NCBI GenBank assembly: GCA_041581135.1
Contig: JBFGCM010000003.1
Location: 1 to 64,000 of the forward strand
Reading direction: 5' to 3'
Source: JBFGCM01 sp041581135
GTDB lineage: Bacteria > Actinomycetota > Acidimicrobiia > Spongiisociales > UBA5794
Length of the DNA stretch: 64,000 bases
Under the pieces are notes generated by a model. It was not told the origin of the DNA, made no database searches, and worked only from the letters and a program-made list of their open reading frames with translations. Below, piece after piece: positions 33,804 to 41,458 of this stretch. Numbering within the stretch: the first letter of the stretch is position 1; every line of letters begins with the position of its first letter. Both the position numbers and the translations under genes were made by a program.

Positions 33804-34355
33804 ATGACGTCCGTCGGTTTCACGCGTATGGACGAGGGCACCGCCGAGGACTATGCGCTGCTGGCCGGTTACGAGCAAGCCGAGCTGGACTCCTTCCCCG
33901 ATCGAGTGCTCGGCTGGCTGCGCGACATGGACGAGCACACGGGCTACCAGATCTCCCGTCTGGGCCACTCGCTGCAGTCCGCCACGCGGGCGCATCGGGA
34001 CGGCCGATCCGAGGAGTACGTGGTCGCCGCCCTGCTCCATGACATCGGTGACGTGCTGGCTCCCGCCAACCACAGTGAGGTGGCGGCCGCCATGTTGCGG
34101 CCGTACGTGGGCGACGAGCTGTACTGGATCATCAAGCACCACGGGGTGTTCCAGGCGTACTACTACCACTCACAGATCGGCAAGGACCCCAACCTGCGGG
34201 ATCGTTATCGCGACCATCCTCTGTACGACGCCACCGTGGAGTTCTGCGAGAACTACGACCAGGTGTCCTTCGACCCCGATTACGAGACCGAGCCCCTGGA
34301 GTTCTTCGAACCGATGCTCCGCCGCGTGCTGGCCGAGCCGAGGCCGCACGTCTGA
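33804..34355 (+). CDS. HD-domain protein related to PhnZ-type oxygenases
   Basis: 183 residues. The sequence 'ISRLGHSLQSATRAHRDG...VVAALLHDIGD' matches the mixed-valent diiron HD oxygenases (PhnZ/TmpB group): H55 with the glutamine-containing 'LQSATRA' helix, H79-D80, H90, H113 and D152 as metal ligands. Those enzymes cleave hydroxylated phosphonates, but related proteins have other substrates and the second-sphere residues cannot be verified by eye. GGAGGAGC lies upstream of ATG 33804. A D-amino-acid-oxidase-like gene is convergent 1 bp away, similar to partners in phosphonate clusters, but no phn transport genes are present. Confidence 0.8.
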   Translation: MTSVGFTRMDEGTAEDYALLAGYEQAELDSFPDRVLGWLRDMDEHTGYQISRLGHSLQSATRAHRDGRSEEYVVAALLHDIGDVLAPANHSEVAAAMLRPYVGDELYWIIKHHGVFQAYYYHSQIGKDPNLRDRYRDHPLYDATVEFCENYDQVSFDPDYETEPLEFFEPMLRRVLAEPRPHV

Positions 34356-34356
34356 A

Positions 34357-35292
34357 TCACCCGAGCGCGGCCTCGACCAGGTCAGCGGCGGTTGCGGCAC
34401 ATCCCCACGACAAGCTGTGGCCGGATCCGGCATGGCCGTAGTTGTGGATCACGGTTGTCTCCCCACGTGGCTCGGCCTCCAACCGCACCGACGGTCGGCC
34501 GGGTCGCAAGCCGACTCGCACGTCGATGATCTCGGGGTCGGCCACGCGAGGCTCGATGGCGGCACAGCGGCGGAGAATGTCGGCCGTCAGCTCGTCGTCG
34601 ACCCTCCGGTCCCAGTCGCCCTGCTGCCGGCTGCCACCCAGGATGCAGTCGTCACCGCGTGGGAACACGTAGGTGACGTCTTCCAGGTGATGGTCGTCGA
34701 TCACACAGCGCGGTACACCCGGGTTGACGATGCGGATCACCTGGCCCCGAATCGGGAACACGTCCGGGTCGTGGGCGAGCCGATGCGCCCCCACGCCGGT
34801 GCAGTTGACCACGACGCCGTCGCCGGCCTCTTCGAGGTCGTCGAGCATGCGTAGCTCGATCGATCCGCCCAGGTCCCGGAAACGACGGGTGAGCCACTCC
34901 AGGTACTCGGGAACCTTGATCACCAGACATGAGAACGCCCACGCATGTTGCCGCCCGGCCGGTAGTGGGATGTCCGGCGCATCGGTGAAGCCCGGCACCA
35001 GGTCCGCCCAGACCGGGGGCGGCTGCGGACCGGTGTGCAGTTCCAGGACCTCCGTCTCCAGGACGGTACCCGTGGCAGTCAGCTCCTCGAGCCGTCGCAG
35101 CGTCTGTTCGGCCCATCTGATCATCCGGGTGTCGTCGAGCGCATCGAGGGGATACCAGATGGCTCCTGCAGCCGCTGAGGTGGTGTCGGCGGGCATCTCT
35201 GCGGCGACGATGTCGGCGGCGATGCCGCGCTCTCGCAACACCGTGCCGGTGGTCAAGCCGATGACGCCGGCTCCGACGACAGTCACGCTCAC
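34357..35292 (-). CDS. D-amino-acid-oxidase-like FAD enzyme
   Basis: 311 residues from GTG at 35292. FAD motif 'VTVVGAGVIGLTTGTVLRERG' at the start; 'TSAAAGAIWYP', 'RGQVIRIVNPGV', 'YVFPRGDDCILGGSRQQGDWDRR' and 'VGLRPGRPSVRLE' plus 'VIHNYGHAGSGHSLSWGCA' follow the DAO family order closely, including the conserved arginine of the carboxylate site ('GLRPGRP'). It should deaminate D-amino acids to keto acids, releasing hydrogen peroxide. Convergent with the HD gene. Confidence 0.88.
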   Translation of the reverse strand: MSVTVVGAGVIGLTTGTVLRERGIAADIVAAEMPADTTSAAAGAIWYPLDALDDTRMIRWAEQTLRRLEELTATGTVLETEVLELHTGPQPPPVWADLVPGFTDAPDIPLPAGRQHAWAFSCLVIKVPEYLEWLTRRFRDLGGSIELRMLDDLEEAGDGVVVNCTGVGAHRLAHDPDVFPIRGQVIRIVNPGVPRCVIDDHHLEDVTYVFPRGDDCILGGSRQQGDWDRRVDDELTADILRRCAAIEPRVADPEIIDVRVGLRPGRPSVRLEAEPRGETTVIHNYGHAGSGHSLSWGCAATAADLVEAALG

Positions 35293-35356
35293 GAGTGCCG
35301 GACTCCCCCCTGGACCCACGCGCCTCGCGTCGAACTCGGTGTGCGACGGGGCGTGT

Positions 35357-35683
35357 TCACCTGCTGGTGGCTTCTTCGACGGTGGACACGACCGCGAACA
35401 CCCGGTCGATGCCGCTCACTTCGAGCACCCGCCGCACCGGTCCCTTGGCCGACACCAGCGTCAGGGTGCGCCCGGCCTCGCGCAGCGCGTTCCCGACATG
35501 CACCAGGGCGGTGACCCCGGTGGAGTCGAGGAACTGCACGCCCGTGAGATCGGCAACGACGTTCCGGCTGTCTGCCGAGTCGAGGGTCGGTTCGAGGTCG
35601 GCCTGCAACAAGCCCGAGGTGCGCAGGTCGACGGTGCCGGTGATGGAGACCACCACGTACTCCGCGTGGTCGTGGCGGTCCAC
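35357..35683 (-). CDS. STAS-domain anti-sigma factor antagonist (RsbV/SpoIIAA-like)
   Basis: About 108 residues from GTG at 35683 (GGGAGGA about 12 nt upstream; the exact start is uncertain). 'VVVSITGTVDLRTSGLLQADLEPTLD', then 'NVVADLTGVQFLDSTGVTALVHVGNALREAG' carries the phosphorylatable serine in 'DSTG', and the end 'RVLEVSGIDRVFAVVSTVEEA' is the usual STAS helix. Unphosphorylated STAS proteins bind the kinase and free the sigma factor. It is divergent from the RsbW-like gene, with the SigB-type sigma and SpoIIE phosphatase nearby. Confidence 0.85.
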   Translation of the reverse strand: MDRHDHAEYVVVSITGTVDLRTSGLLQADLEPTLDSADSRNVVADLTGVQFLDSTGVTALVHVGNALREAGRTLTLVSAKGPVRRVLEVSGIDRVFAVVSTVEEATSR

Positions 35684-35762
35684 GTGGATGTCGGGTCCTC
35701 CCAAGATGCCTGCTCTCGTGCCGCTATCGTCGACGGTGCCGGTCCCCGATCCGAGGTTACCT

Positions 35763-36143
35763 GTGAGCGTCCCCGAAGTCCCACCGGTCACCGTCACCGT
35801 GCCGGCCGTACCCGGATGCTTGCCCGTGATACGGGCCGTCGTGGCCACGATGGCCGCAGCCGCCGATCTGACGATCGACGACGTCGACGATGCCACGATC
35901 GCCGTCGAGGAAGCGGCACTGTTGCTGTTGGAGCACGGCTCATCCGAGCTGACGATGACGGTGCAAGCCGACGACGGGCTCATCACCGTCACGTTGCTCG
36001 GCGATGGCGCCGCCACCGACTGGCCGCCCCCCGCCTTCGAGGGAGGGCTGGCGGGCCGCATCCTGCGCGGCGTCGCCGATGAGGTTGCGGCAGCATCGGA
36101 CGAGCCCCGGTTGATGTTCGCCAAGGCGTCTGCAGCGCGGTGA
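35763..36143 (+). CDS. RsbW-like anti-sigma factor (HATPase fold), N-box altered
   Basis: 126 residues from GTG at 35763 (GAGG upstream). 'LPVIRAVVATMAAAADLTIDDVDDATIAVEEAALLLLEHG' is the N-terminal helix pair of RsbW/UsfX-type GHKL proteins. Where typical kinases have an asparagine four residues after the glutamate for Mg-ATP, this one has leucine. The C-terminus 'AGRILRGVADEVAAASDEPRLMFAKA' fits actinobacterial RsbW. The stop overlaps the sigma start (GTGA), so anti-sigma and sigma are co-translated. It should bind the sigma factor; kinase activity is doubtful. Confidence 0.75.
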   Translation: MSVPEVPPVTVTVPAVPGCLPVIRAVVATMAAAADLTIDDVDDATIAVEEAALLLLEHGSSELTMTVQADDGLITVTLLGDGAATDWPPPAFEGGLAGRILRGVADEVAAASDEPRLMFAKASAAR

Positions 36144-36862
36144 GCCGGGGGAGGGTCGACGAGGAACAGATCGAGACGTTGGCGCGCCGGCTGCCGGACA
36201 GCAGCGCCCGGCGAGCCATCATCGAGCTGTGCCATCCGCTGGCGCATCGGTTGGCACGTCGCTTCCAGGGCAGGGGCGAGTCCCACGACGACCTCGTGCA
36301 AGTCGCCGCGGTCGGTCTGATCAAGGCGGTGGACAACTTCGATCGGGGTCGGGGCGAATCGTTGGTGGGGTACGCGATGGCAATGATGCTCGGTGAGCTC
36401 CGCCGCCACTTCCGTGATCGGTCTCGCATCGTGCGCATGCCGCGCGAGGTACAACAGCGAGCGGCCGAGGTGAACCGCGCAGTGGACCATCTCAGTCAGC
36501 GATTGGGCCGGTCGCCCACCATCGCCGAGATCGCGGCCGAGACCGACTTGCCGGTCGAGCGGGTGCTGGAGGCCCACGGTTCGGCTCGGTTGGCCATGCC
36601 CGCCTCGATCGAGGAGCTCGACATCGAGGGAACCGAGCTGAGCCGAGCCGAGCGCGACGAGTCGGCGTTCGTTGCGGACTGGGTCAGCGTGGCTCCGGTG
36701 TTGGCGGATCTTCCGCCGCTGCAGCGGCGGATCCTCTACCTGCGGTTTCACCGCGGTCTGAGTCAGAGTCGGGTGGCGGTCGAGGTGGGCGTCTCGCAGG
36801 TGCACGTGTCACGTCTGCTCAACAAGGCGCTCGTCAGCCTGCGCCGTTCTTCGGGGCACTGA
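36140..36862 (+). CDS. SigB/SigF-type group 3 sigma factor
   Basis: 240 residues with all three domains of SigB/SigF/SigG factors: region 2 'LAHRLARRFQGRGESHDDLVQVAAVGLIKAVDNFDRGRGESLVGYAMAMMLGELRRHFRD', region 3 'VPREV-like MPREVQQRAAEVNRAVDHLSQRLGRSPTIAEIAAETD' (spaced), and region 4 'LADLPPLQRRILYLRFHRGLSQSRVAVEVGVSQVHVSRLLNKAL'. Coupled by GTGA to the RsbW-like gene. Its 3' end overlaps the convergent SpoIIE gene by 29 bp. General stress role is inferred from family and context. Confidence 0.9.
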   Translation: MSRGRVDEEQIETLARRLPDSSARRAIIELCHPLAHRLARRFQGRGESHDDLVQVAAVGLIKAVDNFDRGRGESLVGYAMAMMLGELRRHFRDRSRIVRMPREVQQRAAEVNRAVDHLSQRLGRSPTIAEIAAETDLPVERVLEAHGSARLAMPASIEELDIEGTELSRAERDESAFVADWVSVAPVLADLPPLQRRILYLRFHRGLSQSRVAVEVGVSQVHVSRLLNKALVSLRRSSGH

Positions 36863-38918
36863 CGGGCTGCAGGACCACCACCGCCAAATCGTCGTCCACG
36901 TCGTGAGCCCGCGGCACGCCGGCTGCGATCTCCTGTGCCGAAGCGGTTGAGGCGGCCTCCAGTGCGGATCGAAGCCGAGCCTCGGCGTCGCCTTCCACTC
37001 CGATCGCGCCGTCGGTGAGCAACACGACACTCTGACCGGCCGACAGCCCGATGGTGCGCTCCTCCACCATCGGATCCGAGAAGAGCCCGAGCACGAGACC
37101 TCGGGACACGATGGTGCAGCTGCCGCCGGCCTGGAGGAGGATCGGCTCGACGTGACCCGCCCGAGCAATGGTCATCGCCCACGTGCGATCCGTCGGCACC
37201 AGTCGAGCGCAGATGGCCGTGCACGATCTGTCCTGGGACGACGCATGCAGCGCAGTGTTCAGCATCTCCAAGGCTGCGGCGGGGGAAGCCCGTTGCAGGG
37301 CCGCGGTGCGCAACGTGTGGCGAGCGAGGCCGATGAGCGTGGCCGCTTCGATGCCCTTGCCCTGCACGTCGCCGATGACCACGTACCACGAGCCGTCGTC
37401 GGCGCCGACGATGTCGTAGAAGTCGCCGCCCATGCGGGCTCGTGACGACGCCGGCTGGTAGCGCACGGCAACGTCCACACCGGGTATCTCCGGGAGCTCC
37501 GCCGGGAGCAGACTCTCCTGGAGTGCCTGGGCCACTCGTGATCGGCTCGTGTGGATCCGGGCGTTGTCGATGGCGAGCGCGGCACGCCTGGCCAGATCTC
37601 GCGCCATGGCCAGGTCGGACTCGCCGTACCGGAAACGCTCGAGATCGGTCGACACCAGGCTGATGGTCCCCAGCACCTGCCCCCGGGTCTCCAGCGGCAC
37701 GATGATGCACGAGCGGATGGCGAGATCTCGGGTGATCTCCAAGTACTCCGGATCGTTGGCCGTTGCCTTCAACAGGTCATCGGACACTTCGGGATACAGC
37801 CTCGGTTCACCGGTGCGAATCACCAGGGGCACGCCGGTATCGGCATCGGGATCGTGGGGGTGCTCGTCGAGGAGCTCCAACAGTCGGCCGCGACGGTCCG
37901 GTCTGGCGTGCTCGGCGGCGACGCGTCGGATGGAGCCGTCCTCGTTGATCAGGTTGATGGTGCACCAGTCCGCCCGTTCGGGTACGAGCAGCCGGGCCAC
38001 CTGCTCCAGTGTGCTGTCGTAGTCGAGCGAGCTGGCGAGCACCTCACTGGCGCGGGCCAGGAACGCCAGCTGGGCCACGAGGAAGTCCTCGGTCTGACGG
38101 GTCTCCTCGCGCCCCAGTACCGGCGCGATCAACCCGCTGATCCACAACAACAGCTCAACGGCGGCAGCAGCCTCCGCCTCGGGGCACACCACCCCCAGGA
38201 TGCCGATGACGTGGCCTCCGTGGACCACGGTCATGGCTGTTGCCACATGGCCGGACACCGGTACCACGGCGGTCTCGGAGCTGTCGAGTGCGGCGCGGCA
38301 TGCCCCGTCGAGTGCAGCCCGGTCGGCAGGGGTAGGCGCGCCGGCGCCCGCCCCGGCGCGTATCTCCAGGTGCTCCACGCCGCGCGTCCGATACTCCACG
38401 AGCGGCCATACCATGCCGGTGGCGACGGTATCCAGCAGGACGTCGAGCGGCGGCGACACCTCATCGGACAGCATGCGCCGGCAGGTCGCCAGCACCCCGG
38501 TGGTCCCTGCTCGCGGTGCGGTCGAGCCCAACTCCGCCCAGAAGGACGTTGTCTTCTCGGACCGGTATCCCCAGGCGGAGGCCAGTCGATCGATCATCGC
38601 CAGGCCGCGCCGGCCCTCCCGATCCGGCGGCGTGTCGACGAGCGCCGGCACGGCGCCGCTCCCGGCGTCCGTGACGTCGATGCGGGTGCCGGTCGCACCC
38701 CAGGCGACTCGGAGCGCCACGGTGCCGTCCTCGAACGGACGTCCGTGGCGAAAGGCGTTGCCGATCAACTCGGCGGCGACGATCTGGAGGTCGTCGCCGG
38801 TGGCGGTGGGATCCAGCTCCACGAGAAGGCTGCGAACCGCACCGACGGCCTCGGCTCCCAGTGCCAACCTGCGCTGCACCACGTGGTCGTACCGCCGGTC
38901 GTGGGGTGTCGATGGCAT
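36834..38918 (-). CDS. SpoIIE-type PP2C phosphatase with N-terminal HATPase and GAF domains
   Basis: 694 residues from ATG at 38918; the open frame continues upstream but lacks protein character. Residues about 10-135 are an RsbW-like GHKL domain with an intact N-box asparagine N54 ('AAELIGNAFRHG') and 'DVTDAGSG' G1 box. A GAF-like region follows (about 145-275), then a clear GAF (about 290-450) and the PP2C phosphatase (about 465-690) with metal aspartates in 'GGDFYD', 'GDVQGKG' and 'DDLAVVVL'. It should dephosphorylate the STAS antagonist on receiving a signal. The same protein thus holds a potentially active kinase module as well. Confidence 0.88.
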   Translation of the reverse strand: MPSTPHDRRYDHVVQRRLALGAEAVGAVRSLLVELDPTATGDDLQIVAAELIGNAFRHGRPFEDGTVALRVAWGATGTRIDVTDAGSGAVPALVDTPPDREGRRGLAMIDRLASAWGYRSEKTTSFWAELGSTAPRAGTTGVLATCRRMLSDEVSPPLDVLLDTVATGMVWPLVEYRTRGVEHLEIRAGAGAGAPTPADRAALDGACRAALDSSETAVVPVSGHVATAMTVVHGGHVIGILGVVCPEAEAAAAVELLLWISGLIAPVLGREETRQTEDFLVAQLAFLARASEVLASSLDYDSTLEQVARLLVPERADWCTINLINEDGSIRRVAAEHARPDRRGRLLELLDEHPHDPDADTGVPLVIRTGEPRLYPEVSDDLLKATANDPEYLEITRDLAIRSCIIVPLETRGQVLGTISLVSTDLERFRYGESDLAMARDLARRAALAIDNARIHTSRSRVAQALQESLLPAELPEIPGVDVAVRYQPASSRARMGGDFYDIVGADDGSWYVVIGDVQGKGIEAATLIGLARHTLRTAALQRASPAAALEMLNTALHASSQDRSCTAICARLVPTDRTWAMTIARAGHVEPILLQAGGSCTIVSRGLVLGLFSDPMVEERTIGLSAGQSVVLLTDGAIGVEGDAEARLRSALEAASTASAQEIAAGVPRAHDVDDDLAVVVLQPVSAPKNGAG

Positions 38919-39018
38919 CGCAGTGATGGTCGTGTCCGATCTGCCGGCGACGCCAAGAAAAAAAGTATGGAACCGCGTCAGGTGGGCAGACCAATAGTAG
39001 GAGCACAGTCGAGAAAGG

Positions 39019-39657
39019 ATGCAGCGGATGCTTTCACCCTGTGAAGCAGGACGTCGCTTCAGGCGCCACGTCCGATCAAGCGCGCTCGGCGCCATCGTGT
39101 TGGCCGCCAGCCTGCTGGTGACCCCGGCAGCTGTCGCCGATGAAGAGACGCACTGCGTGATCAATGTGCTGGATGTGCTCCTGGACGGGGAATTCGTGGT
39201 TTCGGACCCGGTGTGCTTCGGCACGTTCGCCGAGGCCATGGAATACCTCGGTGCCGGGGACCTCGGTATCCAGAGCGGACCCGAGCTCTTCGCCGAGCAG
39301 CCCCGACTGGACGGTCGGTTCGCCCGTGGTACCGCCGTTTCCCGAAGCGACGCCGAGGCGACGCCGACGCCGCAAGGTGGCTACAGCAGCATCATCGGGA
39401 TCCATTTCAAGGGGAGAGGCGGGTCCGGCAGCTCGGTATCGATCAGTGGTTCGAACTGCAGCGGTGGCTACTGGAACGCGTCCAGCTCCTGGCGAAACGT
39501 GATCTCGTCCAGCTACAACGGTTGTGTCCGGCTGGCGCACTACTCGCAACCCAACATCTCGGGCTCTCGGTACGACACCTATGGAGTCGGCCAGACGGAC
39601 TCGATCTACGGGTCGATGGACAACAACACCGAGTCCGTCAGGTACCTGTCGAGCTGA
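39019..39657 (+). CDS. Small secreted protein, possibly crystallin-fold inhibitor-like
   Basis: 212 residues with a signal peptide ('ALGAIVLAASLLVTPAAVAD', cleavage near 'AVA-DE'). The second half is Ser/Gly/Asn-rich with two cysteines and 'SWRNVISSSYNGCVRLAHYSQ...YGVGQTDSIYGSMDNNTESVRYLSS', reminiscent of peptidase-inhibitor family I36/beta-gamma-crystallin domains ('NDxxSSxxxL' ending), a weak resemblance. GAAAGG lies near the ATG. Divergent from spoIIE; a sigma-factor pair and a giant double protease follow downstream, so an inhibitor role is a testable idea only. Confidence 0.6.
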   Translation: MQRMLSPCEAGRRFRRHVRSSALGAIVLAASLLVTPAAVADEETHCVINVLDVLLDGEFVVSDPVCFGTFAEAMEYLGAGDLGIQSGPELFAEQPRLDGRFARGTAVSRSDAEATPTPQGGYSSIIGIHFKGRGGSGSSVSISGSNCSGGYWNASSSWRNVISSSYNGCVRLAHYSQPNISGSRYDTYGVGQTDSIYGSMDNNTESVRYLSS

Positions 39658-39762
39658 GATCGGTTCTCGCATCTCCGGAGCCTGCGCTCCGCTGAGACCT
39701 GTAGCGTGGCGCGCCGGAGTACCAGGCGCGTGCGGAGGCGCCGGCCCGACGGAAGCTGACGA

Positions 39763-40362
39763 GTGGGACTGACCCTTCGATCCGACGCGGAGGTGATTCG
39801 GAGCTCGTGGGATGAGCCTGCCGAGTTCTCCGAGATCTTCGAGCGCTACTTCGAGGAGATTCGGCGCTTTGCCGTGAGCCGCGCCGGGCACGACGACGGA
39901 CCCGACATCGCCTCGCAGGTCTTCGTGACCGCCTTCCGGAGGCGAGACAGCTACCGGCACGAGGAGTATCCCGACTGTAAGTACTGGCTGTACGGGATCG
40001 CCCACAAGGTGCTGAAGTCGCACTACCGCCGTTCGGGCCGGACTCGCGAGAAGGAAGAGCGGGCGCGGGCGCGCGAAACCGGCATCACCCCACCACCCCA
40101 GGCCGATGTCGATGACCAGATCGTCGCCGAACAGGAGCTGGACCAGGCCCGGAAGGCGATCGCGGCGCTGCGTCCGAAGCTGCGCGAGCCCCTCCTCCTC
40201 TACTGCTGGGAAGAGATGAGCTACGAGGAGATCGCAGAGGTCCTCGACGTTCCGGTGGGCACCGTCCGCTCCCGCATCAATCGGGCCCGCAAGAGAATCA
40301 GGGAACTGACGGGCCTCGACGAACAATCTCCCAATACAACGAGAGGAAACCGCGATGGATGA
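39763..40362 (+). CDS. ECF-type RNA polymerase sigma factor
   Basis: 199 residues from GTG at 39763. Region 2 is 'FSEIFERYFEEIRRFAVSRAGHDDGPDIASQVFVTAFRRRDSY' with 'CKYWLYGIAHKVLKSHYRR'; region 4 is 'IAALRPKLREPLLLYCWEEMSYEEIAEVLDVPVGTVRSRINRARKRI'. It overlaps the next gene by 8 nt, so the pair is co-translated. Partner and regulon unknown. Confidence 0.9.
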   Translation: MGLTLRSDAEVIRSSWDEPAEFSEIFERYFEEIRRFAVSRAGHDDGPDIASQVFVTAFRRRDSYRHEEYPDCKYWLYGIAHKVLKSHYRRSGRTREKEERARARETGITPPPQADVDDQIVAEQELDQARKAIAALRPKLREPLLLYCWEEMSYEEIAEVLDVPVGTVRSRINRARKRIRELTGLDEQSPNTTRGNRDG

Positions 40363-41338
40363 TCGCGATCTACAACTGCTGCGGCGGCTTCGCGACGAGT
40401 CGACCCCGTCGGTAGAGGAGGTCGCTGCCGCCCGCCGCATGCTCAACGCCGAGATCCAGAAGGAGATCTCGGCTGCGAGCCGGAGCCGGCTACGGCGACC
40501 TCAGCTCGCCGCGCTCGCCGCAGCTGCGGTCGTGGTCGTTGCGTTTGTCTTCTCGTTCGTGGGTCAGCTGGTTCGGCCCGCACCGGTGACGGCGGCGCTG
40601 ACCGAGATCGCCGCAGTGGTGGAGGCCCGGGTCCCGCCGCTGCCGGTCGCCGGTGAGGGCGTCTACGTGCGCTCGGTGCGGAGCGATCTCGTCCAGCTTG
40701 CCGCCGAAGACGTCCCCGGAGCAGAAGGTCAGCTCTTCTCGTTCCGACTGCCCCAGACCCGAGAGGTGTGGATCCGCGCAGACGGGTCTCGATTGCTCCG
40801 GGCCGAGGTCGGTCAACCCGAGTTCTTCGATTCGATCGATGCCGAGCTGTTCGCTCGAGCCGGTCTGTCAGAGGTCTTCGGAGTGGGCGACGTCGAACTC
40901 ATCGACTTCGCACCGCCCGAGGTCGAGTTCGATGTGTCGGCACTGCCGCTCGAGCCCACTGCGCTGCGCGCCGCATTGCTCACCGAAGCCGGGACCTCGG
41001 AGGATCCCGAGACCGCCACCCTCATGCGGATGGCCGGCATCGTGTTGCGCGAGAGCTCTGCCGGGCCGGAGCTGCGCTCCGCGGTCGTCGAGATGTTGGC
41101 AGAGCTGGGCGACGATCTGGAGATCGTCACCGAGGACGGCTCGATCCTCGAGGTGGCCACCGAGTACCGCGTCGGTGACATCACCCGATTGCGGTCGCTG
41201 ACCTTCGACGTCGCCACGGGCGCGTTGGTTGCCGAGGCGCTGATCGCCGTCGATGTCACCGACGACTTCGGGGTGCTACCGGGTACCCCGATCATCGAGG
41301 CGACGTACAGCATTCCCACGCCGGCACCGCTGCCCTGA
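40355..41338 (+). CDS. Membrane-anchored partner of the ECF sigma factor (CU044_5270-like)
   Basis: 327 residues. An N-terminal cytoplasmic part ('LLRRLRDESTPSVEEVAAARRMLNAEI') is followed by one membrane helix ('LAALAAAAVVVVAFVFSFVGQLV', about 50-72) and a large extracytoplasmic domain with strands such as 'GVYVRSVRSDLVQLAAED' and 'GTPIIEATYSI'. The arrangement resembles the CU044_5270-type proteins that follow ECF sigma factors in actinobacteria and are assumed to hold or sense for them. No zinc anti-sigma motif is present. The 8-nt overlap supports a joint role. Confidence 0.72.
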   Translation: MDDRDLQLLRRLRDESTPSVEEVAAARRMLNAEIQKEISAASRSRLRRPQLAALAAAAVVVVAFVFSFVGQLVRPAPVTAALTEIAAVVEARVPPLPVAGEGVYVRSVRSDLVQLAAEDVPGAEGQLFSFRLPQTREVWIRADGSRLLRAEVGQPEFFDSIDAELFARAGLSEVFGVGDVELIDFAPPEVEFDVSALPLEPTALRAALLTEAGTSEDPETATLMRMAGIVLRESSAGPELRSAVVEMLAELGDDLEIVTEDGSILEVATEYRVGDITRLRSLTFDVATGALVAEALIAVDVTDDFGVLPGTPIIEATYSIPTPAPLP

Positions 41339-41458
41339 ACCGCCCCTGAGCCGGCGGGGCAGCACCCGCACGATCGGCTCTCCGTCGGAAAGTACGGAAC
41401 CCGACCCCGTGAGCGGACCAATGAAGCGTTGGAACCGTCTTCACGGAGGGACGCACAC

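Noticed and set aside
38965..38995. TGGAACCG as an ECF sigma -35 box, also found near 41430
   Set aside because: At 41430 it lies only about 21 bp before the start codon and overlaps the ribosome site, so it cannot be a -35 element there; one remaining match is not evidence.
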